Source: Candidatus Saccharimonadota bacterium
GTDB lineage: Bacteria; Patescibacteriota; Saccharimonadia; Saccharimonadales; UBA4665
Length of the DNA: 64,000 nucleotides
Assembly (NCBI GenBank): GCA_028289245.1
Contig: JAQGGT010000006.1
Coordinates: forward strand, 1-64,000
Direction: 5' to 3'
The position numbers and the translations under genes are program-made. Every line of letters begins with the position of its first letter. Position 1 is the first letter of the stretch. Of this stretch, positions 29,327-37,911 are shown piece by piece. Below the pieces are notes generated by a model that saw only the letters and a list, made by a program, of their open reading frames with translations, was not told the origin of the DNA and ran no database searches.

Positions 29327-29860
29327 CTAAGTTAATCTGTTGGCGCTCGGGTCGAGACCGCTCAGCAGGGCTGTATATATGGTAACAAAGTCGCCCAAAG
29401 CCGTGCACCACTGCTGCTGGGCCTCCAAATTATCACCAGCAGCCTGGATTACTACCGGTAACGTCCAGCTGCCGGCTAGTTCCGATTCCAGAGCCGCGAA
29501 GCATGCCGCCACCTCGGTGTCCTCAAAGCCGCTGCGGAGCATGATAACGGCGTAGGCCTTACCATGTTCTGCCGGAGCTTCCATTGGTAGCTCTGCCTTT
29601 GGCAATACCACCGCCCGAGCCTGTCGGCCAGCCACAGCCCGAAAGCTCGCTTCCCACGCCCCGGCGGCGGCCGCTAATTCCGGCCCGCTGTAGATAACCA
29701 ATCTTTTACCGATGCAGTCCAGGGCGAGCTGCTTCGCGTAATTTTTCCAAGCCGGCACCGTCGGCAGCCAGTTTAAAGCCAGGGCCGGCCAGCGCTTAGC
29801 GGCCCGACCCAGCGCATCCACCGAGTCATGGTCATGGATATATTTCAAATCGTCAATCAT
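29327..29860 (-). CDS. SIS-domain protein, C-terminal PGI/PMI-like
   Basis: The product (about 177 residues) resembles the C-terminal SIS domain of bifunctional phosphoglucose/phosphomannose isomerase: ALNWLPTVPAWKNYAKQLAL, a central sugar-phosphate SIS sheet and a closing DFVTIYTALLSGLDPS, which matches the family ending with GVDPTP. The N-terminal SIS domain that carries part of the active site is missing, so this may be a half-enzyme, a regulator or a partner of the adjacent cupin. A GTG start at 29872 is also possible. Confidence 0.68.
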   Translation of the reverse strand: MIDDLKYIHDHDSVDALGRAAKRWPALALNWLPTVPAWKNYAKQLALDCIGKRLVIYSGPELAAAAGAWEASFRAVAGRQARAVVLPKAELPMEAPAEHGKAYAVIMLRSGFEDTEVAACFAALESELAGSWTLPVVIQAAGDNLEAQQQWCTALGDFVTIYTALLSGLDPSANRLT

Positions 29861-29975
29861 CTCTGTTATCACTCTAAAGTACCGGGGCGAAATCTGCTAG
29901 TCGGGTGGCGCGCCAAAATCCGCTTATGGTATATTAGATGCATAGTACGCTCTACGCGAGCATAACGGGGGTAGA

Positions 29976-30503
29976 ATGTTTGGGCACAACGATGATCAGC
30001 AACAGGATAATTCGCAGGGCACCGGCCCAGTGGACGATGGTTTTGTAGCACCACCGCCACCACCGCCAGCCAATGATTTCAACCCCGCCCTTCCCGGCCC
30101 CGACACGCACTTTGGTGGCCCCGGCCCCATGCCCTCACCAAGTGCACCTATCAGCGTGCCTAGCTTCCCCAGCTCACCGGTAAGCCACGACGATCCGCAA
30201 GTCCCCGATCCCACTGATTTGGACGACGACCATCAAGAGCCAGTCTCAGCTAGCACCAACGACTTACTAGACATAAAACAACAAGCCCTCAATCAGCTCT
30301 CACCCCTCGTCGGCCACCTGGAACAAAGCCCCGAAGAAAAATTCCGCACTACTATGATGATGATTCAGGCCAGCGACAACCAGGACCTCGTCAAAGACGC
30401 CTACGCGGCCGCTCAAGAAATCAAAGATGAAAAAGCCAAGGCCCAGGCCCTGCTCGACATCGTCAATGAGATCAACTACTTTACGCAACATCATCAGGCA
30501 TAA
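29976..30503 (+). CDS. Proline-rich hypothetical protein with conserved C-terminal helical domain
   Basis: Residues 1 to about 90 are low complexity (Gln/Asp, then PPPPPP and Pro/Ser/Asp). Residues about 95-172 form an ordered helical domain (DLLDIKQQALNQLSPLVGHL, EKFRTTMMMIQASDN, AQALLDIVNEINYFT). I believe the C-terminal block is conserved in Saccharibacteria, from memory of similar sequences, but no function is known to me. A GGGGG run just before the ATG may serve as the ribosome site. A bidirectional terminator separates it from groEL. Confidence 0.65.
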   Translation: MFGHNDDQQQDNSQGTGPVDDGFVAPPPPPPANDFNPALPGPDTHFGGPGPMPSPSAPISVPSFPSSPVSHDDPQVPDPTDLDDDHQEPVSASTNDLLDIKQQALNQLSPLVGHLEQSPEEKFRTTMMMIQASDNQDLVKDAYAAAQEIKDEKAKAQALLDIVNEINYFTQHHQA

Positions 30504-30522
30504 CATAAACAGTTTGTTTATT

Positions 30523-30550
30523 AAAAAGCCCCTCTTGCGAGGGGCTTTTT
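30523..30550. terminator. Bidirectional intrinsic terminator
   Basis: AAAAAGCCCCTC, loop TTGC, GAGGGGCTTTTT forms a perfect 12-bp stem with A and T tracts on both sides. It can end both the 29976-30503 gene and the convergent groES-groEL operon. Confidence 0.9.
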
Positions 30551-30570
30551 AATGGTGGCAAGCCGCTAGC

Positions 30571-32253
30571 CTACATCATGCCGCCCATAGCCCCGCTCAT
30601 ATCAGGAGCCGGGCTTTTGGGCTCGGGAATGTCTACCACCAGCGCGCCCATCGTCATAGCCGTGCCGGCAATACTGACGGCGTTCTGGATAGCCTCTTTT
30701 GTGACGCGAACCGGGTCAATCACGCCAATTTTCTTCATATCAGCCAGTTGGTTGGTCATGACGTTCACGCCATAGCCGGACTTCTCGAGCACCTTATCGA
30801 TATAGGCGCTCGGATTGAGGCCAGCATTCTCCAAAATGATCTTGAATGGTGCATTGAGAGCCTTCACTAAAATGTCAGTACCGGCATCACCGGTAAGGGC
30901 GCCGTTGTCGACCATGGTGTTCATGACATCTTGGGACTTACCCTCGTTGGTACGATTCACCAGATTCATGCTCAGCCCCACCAAGGTAACGCCGCCGCCG
31001 GCTACAATCCCCTCAGCCAGAGCCGCCTTAACGGCTGCCACGGCGTCGTCGACGCGGAACTTCTTCTCCTCGATCTCAGTTTCAGTAGCACCGCCAACTT
31101 TAATGACAGCCACCTTACCACTGAGCGAAGCCCGCCGCTTGTCGAGATTGTCGCGCTCGTACTTGGCCTCGGTTTGGGCGGCTTGCACATTGATCTGTTC
31201 AATGCGGGCTTTAACGTCGGCCGGGCTAGCGCCACCTTCGATAATCGTAGTCGCATCTTTAGTTACGATTACCTTGCGGGCCGTACCAACCACGTCAAGA
31301 TCAACGTTATCAAATGACATGCCACGGTCTTCAGTAATCACCTGTGCCCCGGTCAGGATGGCAATGTCCTCTAAGATATCTTTGCGGCGGTCACCAAACG
31401 ACGGCGCCTTGATGGCGATAGTATTAAATACGCCCTTTAAGCGGTTCAAGATCAGCGTCCCGAGCGCCTCACCCTCGACATCTTCGGCGATCAGCACCAA
31501 GTCTTTTTTACCGGACTGGGCGATCTTCTCGAGCAGTGGCAGGAATTCCTGGATGCTCGAGACCTTGCGGTCAGAAATAACGATGGCCGGCTTGTCATAC
31601 ACAGCCTCCATGCGAGAAGTATCGGTAACCATGTAGGGGCTGACAAAACCGCGATCGAAGGTAAAGCCTTCCACGACTTCACTTTCCATCAGTAGCCCCT
31701 GCCCCTCTTCGACGGTAACAATACCGTCCTTACCGACTTTATCAATAACTTCAGCGATCAGGGCACCGATCTCGGCATCGCCGGCGCTGATGGTAGCAAC
31801 TTCGGCGACCCGCTTCTTTTTGCCCTCGATCGTCTCCGCCAAGCCGCTCAGCTCGGCCAGTACGGTTTGGGCAGCGGCCTCTAAGCCCTTGCGGAGCAGC
31901 ATGGGGTTATGGCCGGCGGCGATCAGCTTGTTAGCCTCGTGGAGGATGTTGTAGGTCAATACGGTTACCGTAGTCGTACCATCACCAGCCACCTTGTTCA
32001 TCTTGCTGGCAGCTTGCTTAATCAACTCAGCGCCAACCTTCTGGCCCAGTGTCTCATCGTCAACATCAGCCAGTTCAACACCTTCGGCCACGGTTACACC
32101 ATCGTGGGTGACGGTCGGTGCCCCAAAGCCCTTACTAATAACCACATTGCGACCCTTGGGACCCATGGTCGTTTTAACGGCGTTGTACAAAATCTCAGCG
32201 CCCGCTAATACGCGGCGGCGAGCATCATCATCATAAAATACTTTTTTAGCCAT
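30571..32253 (-). CDS. groEL: 60 kDa chaperonin GroEL
   Basis: The 560-residue chaperonin subunit has the ATP site (VAGDGTTTVTVLTYN, near residue 87), the apical domain and the GGM-rich tail (AMGGMM). It folds proteins inside the double ring with GroES. AGGAGG precedes the ATG, 9 nt downstream of groES. Expression is likely HrcA-controlled through the CIRCE element at 32561-32587. Confidence 0.98.
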   Translation of the reverse strand: MAKKVFYDDDARRRVLAGAEILYNAVKTTMGPKGRNVVISKGFGAPTVTHDGVTVAEGVELADVDDETLGQKVGAELIKQAASKMNKVAGDGTTTVTVLTYNILHEANKLIAAGHNPMLLRKGLEAAAQTVLAELSGLAETIEGKKKRVAEVATISAGDAEIGALIAEVIDKVGKDGIVTVEEGQGLLMESEVVEGFTFDRGFVSPYMVTDTSRMEAVYDKPAIVISDRKVSSIQEFLPLLEKIAQSGKKDLVLIAEDVEGEALGTLILNRLKGVFNTIAIKAPSFGDRRKDILEDIAILTGAQVITEDRGMSFDNVDLDVVGTARKVIVTKDATTIIEGGASPADVKARIEQINVQAAQTEAKYERDNLDKRRASLSGKVAVIKVGGATETEIEEKKFRVDDAVAAVKAALAEGIVAGGGVTLVGLSMNLVNRTNEGKSQDVMNTMVDNGALTGDAGTDILVKALNAPFKIILENAGLNPSAYIDKVLEKSGYGVNVMTNQLADMKKIGVIDPVRVTKEAIQNAVSIAGTAMTMGALVVDIPEPKSPAPDMSGAMGGMM

Positions 32254-32261
32254 GATTCCTC

Positions 32262-32534
32262 CTATTTACCAGCGACTGTCGCTAGGATGTCTTCCTCTTT
32301 TACTAAAATGTAGTCGGCACCGTTCACTTTGATGTCGGTGTTAGCATAACTTTTATACACGATACGGTCGCCGACCTTAACGTGCCGGGCGGCTGGACCG
32401 ACGGCTATCACTCGGGAAGTCTGCGGTTTTTCGGCCGCTTTCTCTGGCAAGTAGAGGCCGCTAGCGGTCTTGGTTTCGGCGGCGTCGGCTTGGGCCACGA
32501 CGTAATCGCCCAATGGCTGTAATGGTGTGCTCAT
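32262..32534 (-). CDS. groES: 10 kDa co-chaperonin GroES
   Basis: GroES caps the GroEL ring. The product (90 residues) starts MSTPLQPLGDYVV, with the mobile loop around ETKTASGLYLP and the GDRIVYKSYANTDIKV core, ending in EEDILATV. I choose the Met at 32534, which has AAGGAG upstream; the frame extends 11 codons further without support. First gene of the groES-groEL operon. Confidence 0.96.
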   Translation of the reverse strand: MSTPLQPLGDYVVAQADAAETKTASGLYLPEKAAEKPQTSRVIAVGPAARHVKVGDRIVYKSYANTDIKVNGADYILVKEEDILATVAGK

Positions 32535-32560
32535 GGTTGGTCTCCTTCTTGTAAGTAAAA

Positions 32561-32587
32561 TTAGCACTAACGTGTTTAGAGTGCCAA
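32561..32587 (-). promoter_or_regulatory. CIRCE operator (HrcA binding site)
   Basis: TTAGCACTA, 9-nt spacer, GAGTGCCAA matches the CIRCE consensus (TTAGCACTC-N9-GAGTGCTAA) at 16 of 18 arm positions with exact spacing. It lies 27 nt upstream of groES, where HrcA represses groE operons until heat shock. hrcA itself is not in the window. Confidence 0.93.
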
Positions 32588-32653
32588 TTAGCCTTTTAAT
32601 ACTACCTGCCGTGGCCGGCCAGCGTCAAGACCGGGCTTTGCTATACTGAGCAG

Positions 32654-33604
32654 ATGAGTGATACAACCAATACCCCCGCAACTTTTATCGGCGCCCCGCT
32701 TGATCTTGGTGCCGAAAATCTCGGTGTCGACATTGGTCCCGACGCCTTCCGCTACCAAAAACTCGTCGCCAAGCTCCGCAGCGCTGGCCTCGACGTCACC
32801 GACGCCGGCAACATTGCCGTCAAAGACCGCGCCGAGCTCGCCGTCGGTAATCCTCGCCTGCGTTACCTCGAAGAAATCATCCGCGTCAACACCGCTCTGG
32901 CCGAGAAAACTCACCAGGCCCTCACTGCCGGCCGCAAAGCCATCATCATCGGCGGCGACCACTCAGTCAACCTCGGCGCCATGGCCGGTGCCAGCGCCGC
33001 CGTCGGTAGCGACCTTGGTTTGATCTACTTCGACGCGCACGGCGACATGAACACCACCGAAACTACTCTCAGCGGTAACATCCACGGCATGCATCTAGCC
33101 AGCGTCATGGGCTTCGGCGCCCCCGAGCTCAGCCACGTCTACGGCGACCAAGTTAAGCTTGCCAAAGAAAATCTACTCCACGTTGCCGGCAGCGACTGGG
33201 ACCAAGCCGAGCTCGACCTCATCAAGCGCGAAAACCTCAAGGCCTTCACCCTCTTCGACCTACTCACCCAGGGGCTTAAGCCGCTGATCGATCTGATAGA
33301 TGATCTCTCCAGCCGCGTTTCCAATATCTGGATCAGCCTCGACCTCGACTCCATCGATAAAATCTACGCCCCAGGCGCCGGCATGCCCAACGCCAAAGGC
33401 CTGACCTATCGTGAGATCGCCACCCTGGCCGAGTACATCGGCGGCCACTGCAATGTGATTGGCATTGATGTTGTCGAATACAATCCCCTCCAAGACGAAA
33501 ACAACAAGACCGCCGAACTCGGCATCGAGCTCATTGCCCGTTTTCTTGGCAAAGATTACAGTTGGTACAGTAACTACATGGCCCAAAACCAAGTCCACTC
33601 CTAG
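32654..33604 (+). CDS. rocF: Arginase (ureohydrolase family)
   Basis: Arginase hydrolyses arginine to ornithine and urea with two manganese ions. All ligands are visible: H103 (GGDHS), D127/H129/D131 (DAHGD), D230/D232 (SLDLDS). The substrate loop SGNIHGMHLA (140-149) matches arginase rather than agmatinase, as does GAGMPNAKGLTYRE. At 316 residues the length is normal. An extended -10 (TGC-TATACT, 32642-32647) ends 6 nt before the ATG. No other urea-cycle or arginine-deiminase gene is nearby, so a role in using or depleting host arginine is an inference. Confidence 0.93.
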   Translation: MSDTTNTPATFIGAPLDLGAENLGVDIGPDAFRYQKLVAKLRSAGLDVTDAGNIAVKDRAELAVGNPRLRYLEEIIRVNTALAEKTHQALTAGRKAIIIGGDHSVNLGAMAGASAAVGSDLGLIYFDAHGDMNTTETTLSGNIHGMHLASVMGFGAPELSHVYGDQVKLAKENLLHVAGSDWDQAELDLIKRENLKAFTLFDLLTQGLKPLIDLIDDLSSRVSNIWISLDLDSIDKIYAPGAGMPNAKGLTYREIATLAEYIGGHCNVIGIDVVEYNPLQDENNKTAELGIELIARFLGKDYSWYSNYMAQNQVHS

Positions 33605-33638
33605 ACTCACATACCATTTTGTTGTATAATTTGTAATA

Positions 33639-33854
33639 ATGACTCACGCTACCGCTCAACAATTCTGTGCCGAACAATGCGCCCTCTACGAACACCCGCA
33701 GCGCTGCCGCCTACAAGATATTCGCGATGTTCTCGATGCGCACATCAGTAGCAGTCCCGGCATGCCTCTCCATGAGCAAACCGTGATGGGTGACCTCGCC
33801 ACCGTGCTACTTAACAACTGCGTCGTTATGCAGGCAAATTTATCAGAAGCATAA
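33639..33854 (+). CDS. Small cysteine-containing hypothetical protein, 71 aa
   Basis: The N-terminus holds three Cys in FCAEQCALYEHPQRCRLQD, which might bind metal, followed by helical sequence with one more Cys. No membrane segment. TATAAT (33625-33630) ends 8 nt before the ATG, supporting a real, leaderless gene. Family unknown to me. Confidence 0.62.
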   Translation: MTHATAQQFCAEQCALYEHPQRCRLQDIRDVLDAHISSSPGMPLHEQTVMGDLATVLLNNCVVMQANLSEA

Positions 33855-33856
33855 AC

Positions 33857-33890
33857 TTGACGAAAAGTTAACATTGTGCTAATGTTAACT
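33857..33890 (+). promoter_or_regulatory. Promoter with embedded 10-bp inverted-repeat operator
   Basis: TTGACG (33857-33862), 17 nt, TAATGT (33880-33885) and 6 nt to the ATG give a strong leaderless promoter. The inverted repeat AGTTAACATT-GTGCT-AATGTTAACT (33866-33890) covers the spacer, the -10 box and the start site, as expected for a repressor operator. Confidence 0.75.
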
Positions 33891-33891
33891 C

Positions 33892-34338
33892 ATGGAAAAA
33901 CCAAACAAAAACCACCAACCAAGTTCACAAGAAGTCCTCGACATGGGCTATACCGAGACGTCTACTCACTACAAAACCGCCAAAAAAGCCGAGCGTCCCC
34001 GCCTTAACGGCGAAGAGCGCCAACTGGTACGAGAGGGTTACAACCCTGACACCTCGATCCACTTTGCCAAGAACCGCGCGCCAGAAGCCGACCAAACCCT
34101 CGGCAAGCGCGCCATCGACGCCCTGCTCACAGCCAACGCCCAGCACAAGCTCGACGTTGAGCGCACCGAAGTCCCCATCATTGAGGCCGAGGCCGAAACC
34201 CCACGCGTTATCGATGTCCACGATGAAAGCGACCCTGCCGCCGCTATCGAAATCAACTTCGCCGATGTCCGCCGCGATGTCCGTGGCGACATCATACTGC
34301 CCACCGAGGTCAACGAGCGGCTGAGCGATAGCCACTAG
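33892..34338 (+). CDS. Charged hypothetical protein, 148 aa
   Basis: A soluble, highly charged protein with an N-terminal polar stretch, a YNPDTSIHFAKNRAPEADQTLGKRAIDALL central helix-like part and an acidic beta-like C-terminus (VIDVHDESDP, AIEINFADVRRDVRGDIILP). No recognised domain. It has one of the best promoters in the window and an operator-like palindrome at its start site, so it is probably a regulated gene. A bidirectional terminator follows. Confidence 0.62.
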   Translation: MEKPNKNHQPSSQEVLDMGYTETSTHYKTAKKAERPRLNGEERQLVREGYNPDTSIHFAKNRAPEADQTLGKRAIDALLTANAQHKLDVERTEVPIIEAEAETPRVIDVHDESDPAAAIEINFADVRRDVRGDIILPTEVNERLSDSH

Positions 34339-34352
34339 TCATCCCTTGCTCC

Positions 34353-34384
34353 AAAAAATAGCACCCTCGCGGTGCTATTTTTTT
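34353..34384. terminator. Bidirectional terminator overlapping the murE stop
   Basis: AAAAAATAGCACC, loop, GGTGCTATTTTTTT. The stem is flanked by A and T tracts, so it works in both directions. The murE stop codon (34375-34377, TAG on the minus strand) lies inside the right arm. Confidence 0.85.
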
Positions 34385-35733
34385 ATGGCTCTAAGGGCGG
34401 CGTGGGCAGTGCCGATTTCATCCCAGGGGTACTCGACGACACGGTCGGGGTTGTGATCGTCTTGTTGGAGGTGGCGCAGCTCTGCTGCTTTGGGGCCGTT
34501 GCGCAGAATGTCCTTCTCGTGGCCCTTGCCGAGTAGCAATACCGTGTCATCCTTGCTGGCGCGCTTGATGGCGAAGCTAATAGCCTCGGTACGGTCATGC
34601 ACCAAAAATAGATCCGTGTCTAGGGTTTTGCCCTTGCTAGCCGCACCCTCGGCGATCTGCTCCATAATGGCTTGCCCGTCCATGTCGCGATCGTCTTCTT
34701 CAGTAATAATCACTTCGTCGGCGTACTGGCCGGCCAGGGCGCCCTGCACTGCCCGCTTGGCTTCGTCGCGGCGGCCGGCCGAGCCGAACATCACGATAAG
34801 CTTGCCCTTGACCACGGGACGCAGGTCCTTGAAGAGCTTTTCAAAGCTGTCCGGCGTGTGGGCGTAGTCCACAATCACGCTAAAGTCCTGGCCTTCGTCG
34901 ATGCGCGTCATGCGACCTTCCACGCCCTGCAACGCGGCAATCCCCTGCTCGATCTGCTTGCCGCTCAGCCCCAGCGCTTGGCCCACGCCCACCGCAGCCA
35001 GCGAATTATAGACATTGAAGCTGCCGGGTAAGTGGCAGGTAATGTGCAGCTGCTCATCATTCACCTGCACATCGTACTGCACGCCATCAGGGGTCAGCTG
35101 GACGTTTTCGGCCTTCAGGTCACCCTTTTCGATGCCATACAGCACAGGGTGTTGGATGTCGCCTGCGAAGAACTCGGCGCTGGGATCGTCAGCGTTCACG
35201 ATGCCAATACGCAGCCCCTTGCGATTGCGATTGGCCTGCTGGAACATCATCCGCTTGGCGTCGCGATAACGCTCGAAGGTCTTGTGATAATCGAGGTGCT
35301 CGTGAGTGAGGTTGGTCAGCACCACCACGCTGTAGGGTACGCCCCACATACGGTGCTGGGCCAGCGCATGGCTAGTCGTCTCGAGCACTAGCCATTCCAC
35401 GCCCTGCTGTTTCATAAACTTCATGCGCTTCATCAGCGTCGGCACGTCTACGCTCGTCATGTGCTCCACCTGCGGCCGGATGTCGTCGCCGACGCCGTAG
35501 GCCACTGTGCTCATCAGGCCCACCTTGTAACCGGCCTCGTGCAGCATGCGGTGCACCAAGAAGCTAGTGGTCGTCTTGCCATTGGTGCCGGTGATACCGA
35601 TGACTTTCAGCCCCTTCGACGGGAAACCGTTGACGGCGTTGAGCAACACAGCCTCCGTCAGGTGGCCATATGGCTCCACGGCCGCAAACAGCCCCCTAGG
35701 GATGAGCTTTTTGACGATGCTGCGGGGGTTCAT
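34375..35733 (-). CDS. murE: UDP-N-acetylmuramyl-tripeptide synthetase, N-terminally short
   Basis: MurE adds the third stem-peptide residue in peptidoglycan synthesis. The ATPase core is complete: GITGTNGKTTTSFL near residue 45, the TSVDVPTLM and ETTSHALAQHRM motifs, LTHEHLDYHKTFE and GRMTRIDEG, then the C-terminal ligase domain. The usual N-terminal UDP-MurNAc-binding domain (about 90 residues) is reduced to about 35. The DNPR motif that selects diaminopimelate is absent; the corresponding stretch reads EEDDRDMDG. TATACT (35742-35747, minus strand) ends 8 nt before the ATG. Confidence 0.9.
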   Translation of the reverse strand: MNPRSIVKKLIPRGLFAAVEPYGHLTEAVLLNAVNGFPSKGLKVIGITGTNGKTTTSFLVHRMLHEAGYKVGLMSTVAYGVGDDIRPQVEHMTSVDVPTLMKRMKFMKQQGVEWLVLETTSHALAQHRMWGVPYSVVVLTNLTHEHLDYHKTFERYRDAKRMMFQQANRNRKGLRIGIVNADDPSAEFFAGDIQHPVLYGIEKGDLKAENVQLTPDGVQYDVQVNDEQLHITCHLPGSFNVYNSLAAVGVGQALGLSGKQIEQGIAALQGVEGRMTRIDEGQDFSVIVDYAHTPDSFEKLFKDLRPVVKGKLIVMFGSAGRRDEAKRAVQGALAGQYADEVIITEEDDRDMDGQAIMEQIAEGAASKGKTLDTDLFLVHDRTEAISFAIKRASKDDTVLLLGKGHEKDILRNGPKAAELRHLQQDDHNPDRVVEYPWDEIGTAHAALRAIKK

Positions 35734-35785
35734 ATCCTACTAGTATATAGGACGAACCGACGCTTGGGTACGGGAGCGCAGCCTA

Positions 35786-37855
35786 CTATTGGCCGAGTGC
35801 TTGGCGCTCGCGCTCGTAGTCGCTAGCAGCCACTGGAGCCGGGGCGACCACTGGTGGGATGAGTTCATCTATCGAGACTAGGCCTTCATTACGGCGCGTA
35901 GCCGCGGTTTGCTTCTGCTCTTCCTTAGCCTGCTTGGCCAGGTACCTTTTGGTGGCCCGGTTAGAAGCGGCTTCGTTACGACTGCGGAGGAACTTATTAG
36001 TCTGAACCCTCAGCTTGTCGGCGATAGGCTTGGTGCCCAGCTTATTCTCACGGGCCGTTTCCACGCGCTTGTTAGCTGCTTCGAACCGAGCAATGGCACG
36101 CTCACGGCGAGTAGCCTTGGCAGGAGCCGGCTTCTTAACTTCAGGCTTCTTTTCTGCTGGCTTCGGTGCTGGTTTTTCTACCGGCTTAGCTATAGGCTCT
36201 TTGGGCTTAGCGGCTTCGGGAGTAGCGGGCGTAGTCTCTGCAGCCTTTGATTGGCCAGCAACTTCAGGGGGAGTGCCCCAGGCAGGAAACGGAAGGTCGC
36301 CACGGGTATCACGGACCTGGTTCTCCAGCGTGATAGCCGCCAAGGCGCGACGGCCAAGGCGTTGGTGCAAGCGGGGGGTCTTAGCGGTGACTGGCTTCTC
36401 GGGGCTGTTATTAGCGTTACGAGCGGCTTCGGCTTTCGCTTTATCAATCTCGATAATCATGACCGGTTGGTCTTTATTGCCAGTGTTTAGGGCGGCTAGC
36501 GCGTTTGAAAAGCCTTCTGAGGTATTCTTATTAAGCTTGCGAGCACCTTCTAAGGCGGACGTAATAGCCTTGCCTTGGTAAAGCTCGGAGACGCGACGAC
36601 CATCGTGCAGCTGTGGGCCAACCATAATTAAGCGATCGCCCTTAAGCAGCGGCCTGCTAAAGCCATCATCGGCATTGAAATCGGTTTGGTGGCTGGGGCC
36701 CATCGGGCTATAAAACTGCTCTTGGCTAATTGGGAGATATACTACACCCTGTTGGAGCACCTTTATTGACTTACGCGGATCGTTCGGATCTTTTTCGGTA
36801 GTGTAGTGGTTGTTCTGGCGAGCGATAAATATTTGGCCGGCACCGATGTTAATGTAAGCAGCGCGGGTGTTGCCAAAGTTATCTTCGAAGAGTTTAACCA
36901 TGCTGGCATTAACGCCGACACCATTAACATCTTCGACACCGCGGGCCTTGCCTGCCTCGCGCAAGGTGCTTTCAATTTCGCTAAGTACTTGCGCGTGCAG
37001 CATGCGCTTCTCGTATTGGCGGACTCGACCACCTGGGAGCTCTTGCTGGAACTGCTTAGTTTCGGTAAAGCTGACCATGTCGGTAAGGTAGTGCTCGAGG
37101 ATCTCCTCGGCGACTTCAGTGGCCCATTCGCCGGACTTGCCAGCGCCTTCACCGGTGAGCGTACCGTAGATGGCACGCTTTTCGATCTCGAGATAACGGT
37201 TGCGGGCACCGCTAATGGGGCGCCTATAGACATCGTAGTCGACGCTGGGGTTCTTCTCGTGCTTGGCAGTAGAGGTGGGAGCTGGCGCGGTGTTGGGAGT
37301 GGCTGGGGCTTTAGCTACAGCGGGAGGGGTGACCACGGGCGGTACTGTCGGGGTGTTTGGGGTAGTGGGAGGTGTGTTGGGAGTTTGTGTTGGCTTGGGG
37401 GCAGTGTTGCCGGCCGGGCGAGTAGCACGGCGGTAGGTGCGGCCAGTTGCGGGAGCGGTAGGAGCTGGGGTAGTTGGAGCTTCTGGCTGCGCTGCCTCGG
37501 CGTTAGTAGCCGGGCGAGTAGCACGGCGGGTGCCTTTGCGCTCCTGAGGGGTTAGGTTGGCTTTGGCGTTAACGACATAGCCAGAAGCGACGCTATCTGC
37601 GACTGCCTCTACCTGAGCGACCTGGCCATCGACAGTGTTGCGGCGGTCAAAGGCCGAGTCAACATGTGAGCGAGCTTCGTCGACGGTGAGTGTTTGATTA
37701 GCCATGCCCTCGTGAGCGACCGTGGTGATCTTACCGACGAGCTCGTGGACCTGATCTTGGGAGTTATAAACTTCTGCGAGTTGCTGGTGGACGTCCATGG
37801 GCGCTTCGGCCCAAAGGTCTTGTTCTGGCTGGGGTTGGGGGGCTTGTTCGCTCAT
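35786..37855 (-). CDS. Large proline-rich protein with PP2C-like central region
   Basis: The 689-residue protein has a Pro/Thr/Ala-rich stretch (about 110-215), an ordered core (about 220-490) and a Pro/Lys/Ala-rich basic tail (about 530-689). The core has AAYINIGAGQIFIARQ, LLKGDRLIMVGPQLHDG and TNEGxxNALAAL-like helices that recall PPM/PP2C phosphatases, but the metal-binding aspartates are not clearly present, so this is a tentative fold guess. Start at the Met at 37855: the longer frame begins with TTG inside the promoter. TTGACA-17-TAGAAT lies upstream. Confidence 0.65.
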   Translation of the reverse strand: MSEQAPQPQPEQDLWAEAPMDVHQQLAEVYNSQDQVHELVGKITTVAHEGMANQTLTVDEARSHVDSAFDRRNTVDGQVAQVEAVADSVASGYVVNAKANLTPQERKGTRRATRPATNAEAAQPEAPTTPAPTAPATGRTYRRATRPAGNTAPKPTQTPNTPPTTPNTPTVPPVVTPPAVAKAPATPNTAPAPTSTAKHEKNPSVDYDVYRRPISGARNRYLEIEKRAIYGTLTGEGAGKSGEWATEVAEEILEHYLTDMVSFTETKQFQQELPGGRVRQYEKRMLHAQVLSEIESTLREAGKARGVEDVNGVGVNASMVKLFEDNFGNTRAAYINIGAGQIFIARQNNHYTTEKDPNDPRKSIKVLQQGVVYLPISQEQFYSPMGPSHQTDFNADDGFSRPLLKGDRLIMVGPQLHDGRRVSELYQGKAITSALEGARKLNKNTSEGFSNALAALNTGNKDQPVMIIEIDKAKAEAARNANNSPEKPVTAKTPRLHQRLGRRALAAITLENQVRDTRGDLPFPAWGTPPEVAGQSKAAETTPATPEAAKPKEPIAKPVEKPAPKPAEKKPEVKKPAPAKATRRERAIARFEAANKRVETARENKLGTKPIADKLRVQTNKFLRSRNEAASNRATKRYLAKQAKEEQKQTAATRRNEGLVSIDELIPPVVAPAPVAASDYERERQALGQ

Positions 37856-37911
37856 GGTGAGATATGGTCCTTTGAAAGTAATAAATTTTTGGTTTTTGTT
37901 TAACTGAACAT

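Noticed and set aside
30815-31636. 273-codon plus-strand frame opposite groEL
   Set aside because: Antisense shadow of a highly conserved gene with biased codon use; no promoter or ribosome site.
36806-37555. 249-codon plus-strand frame opposite the 689-aa protein
   Set aside because: Gly/Ser/Val-rich translation of the complementary strand of Pro/Thr/Ala repeats; no initiation signals.
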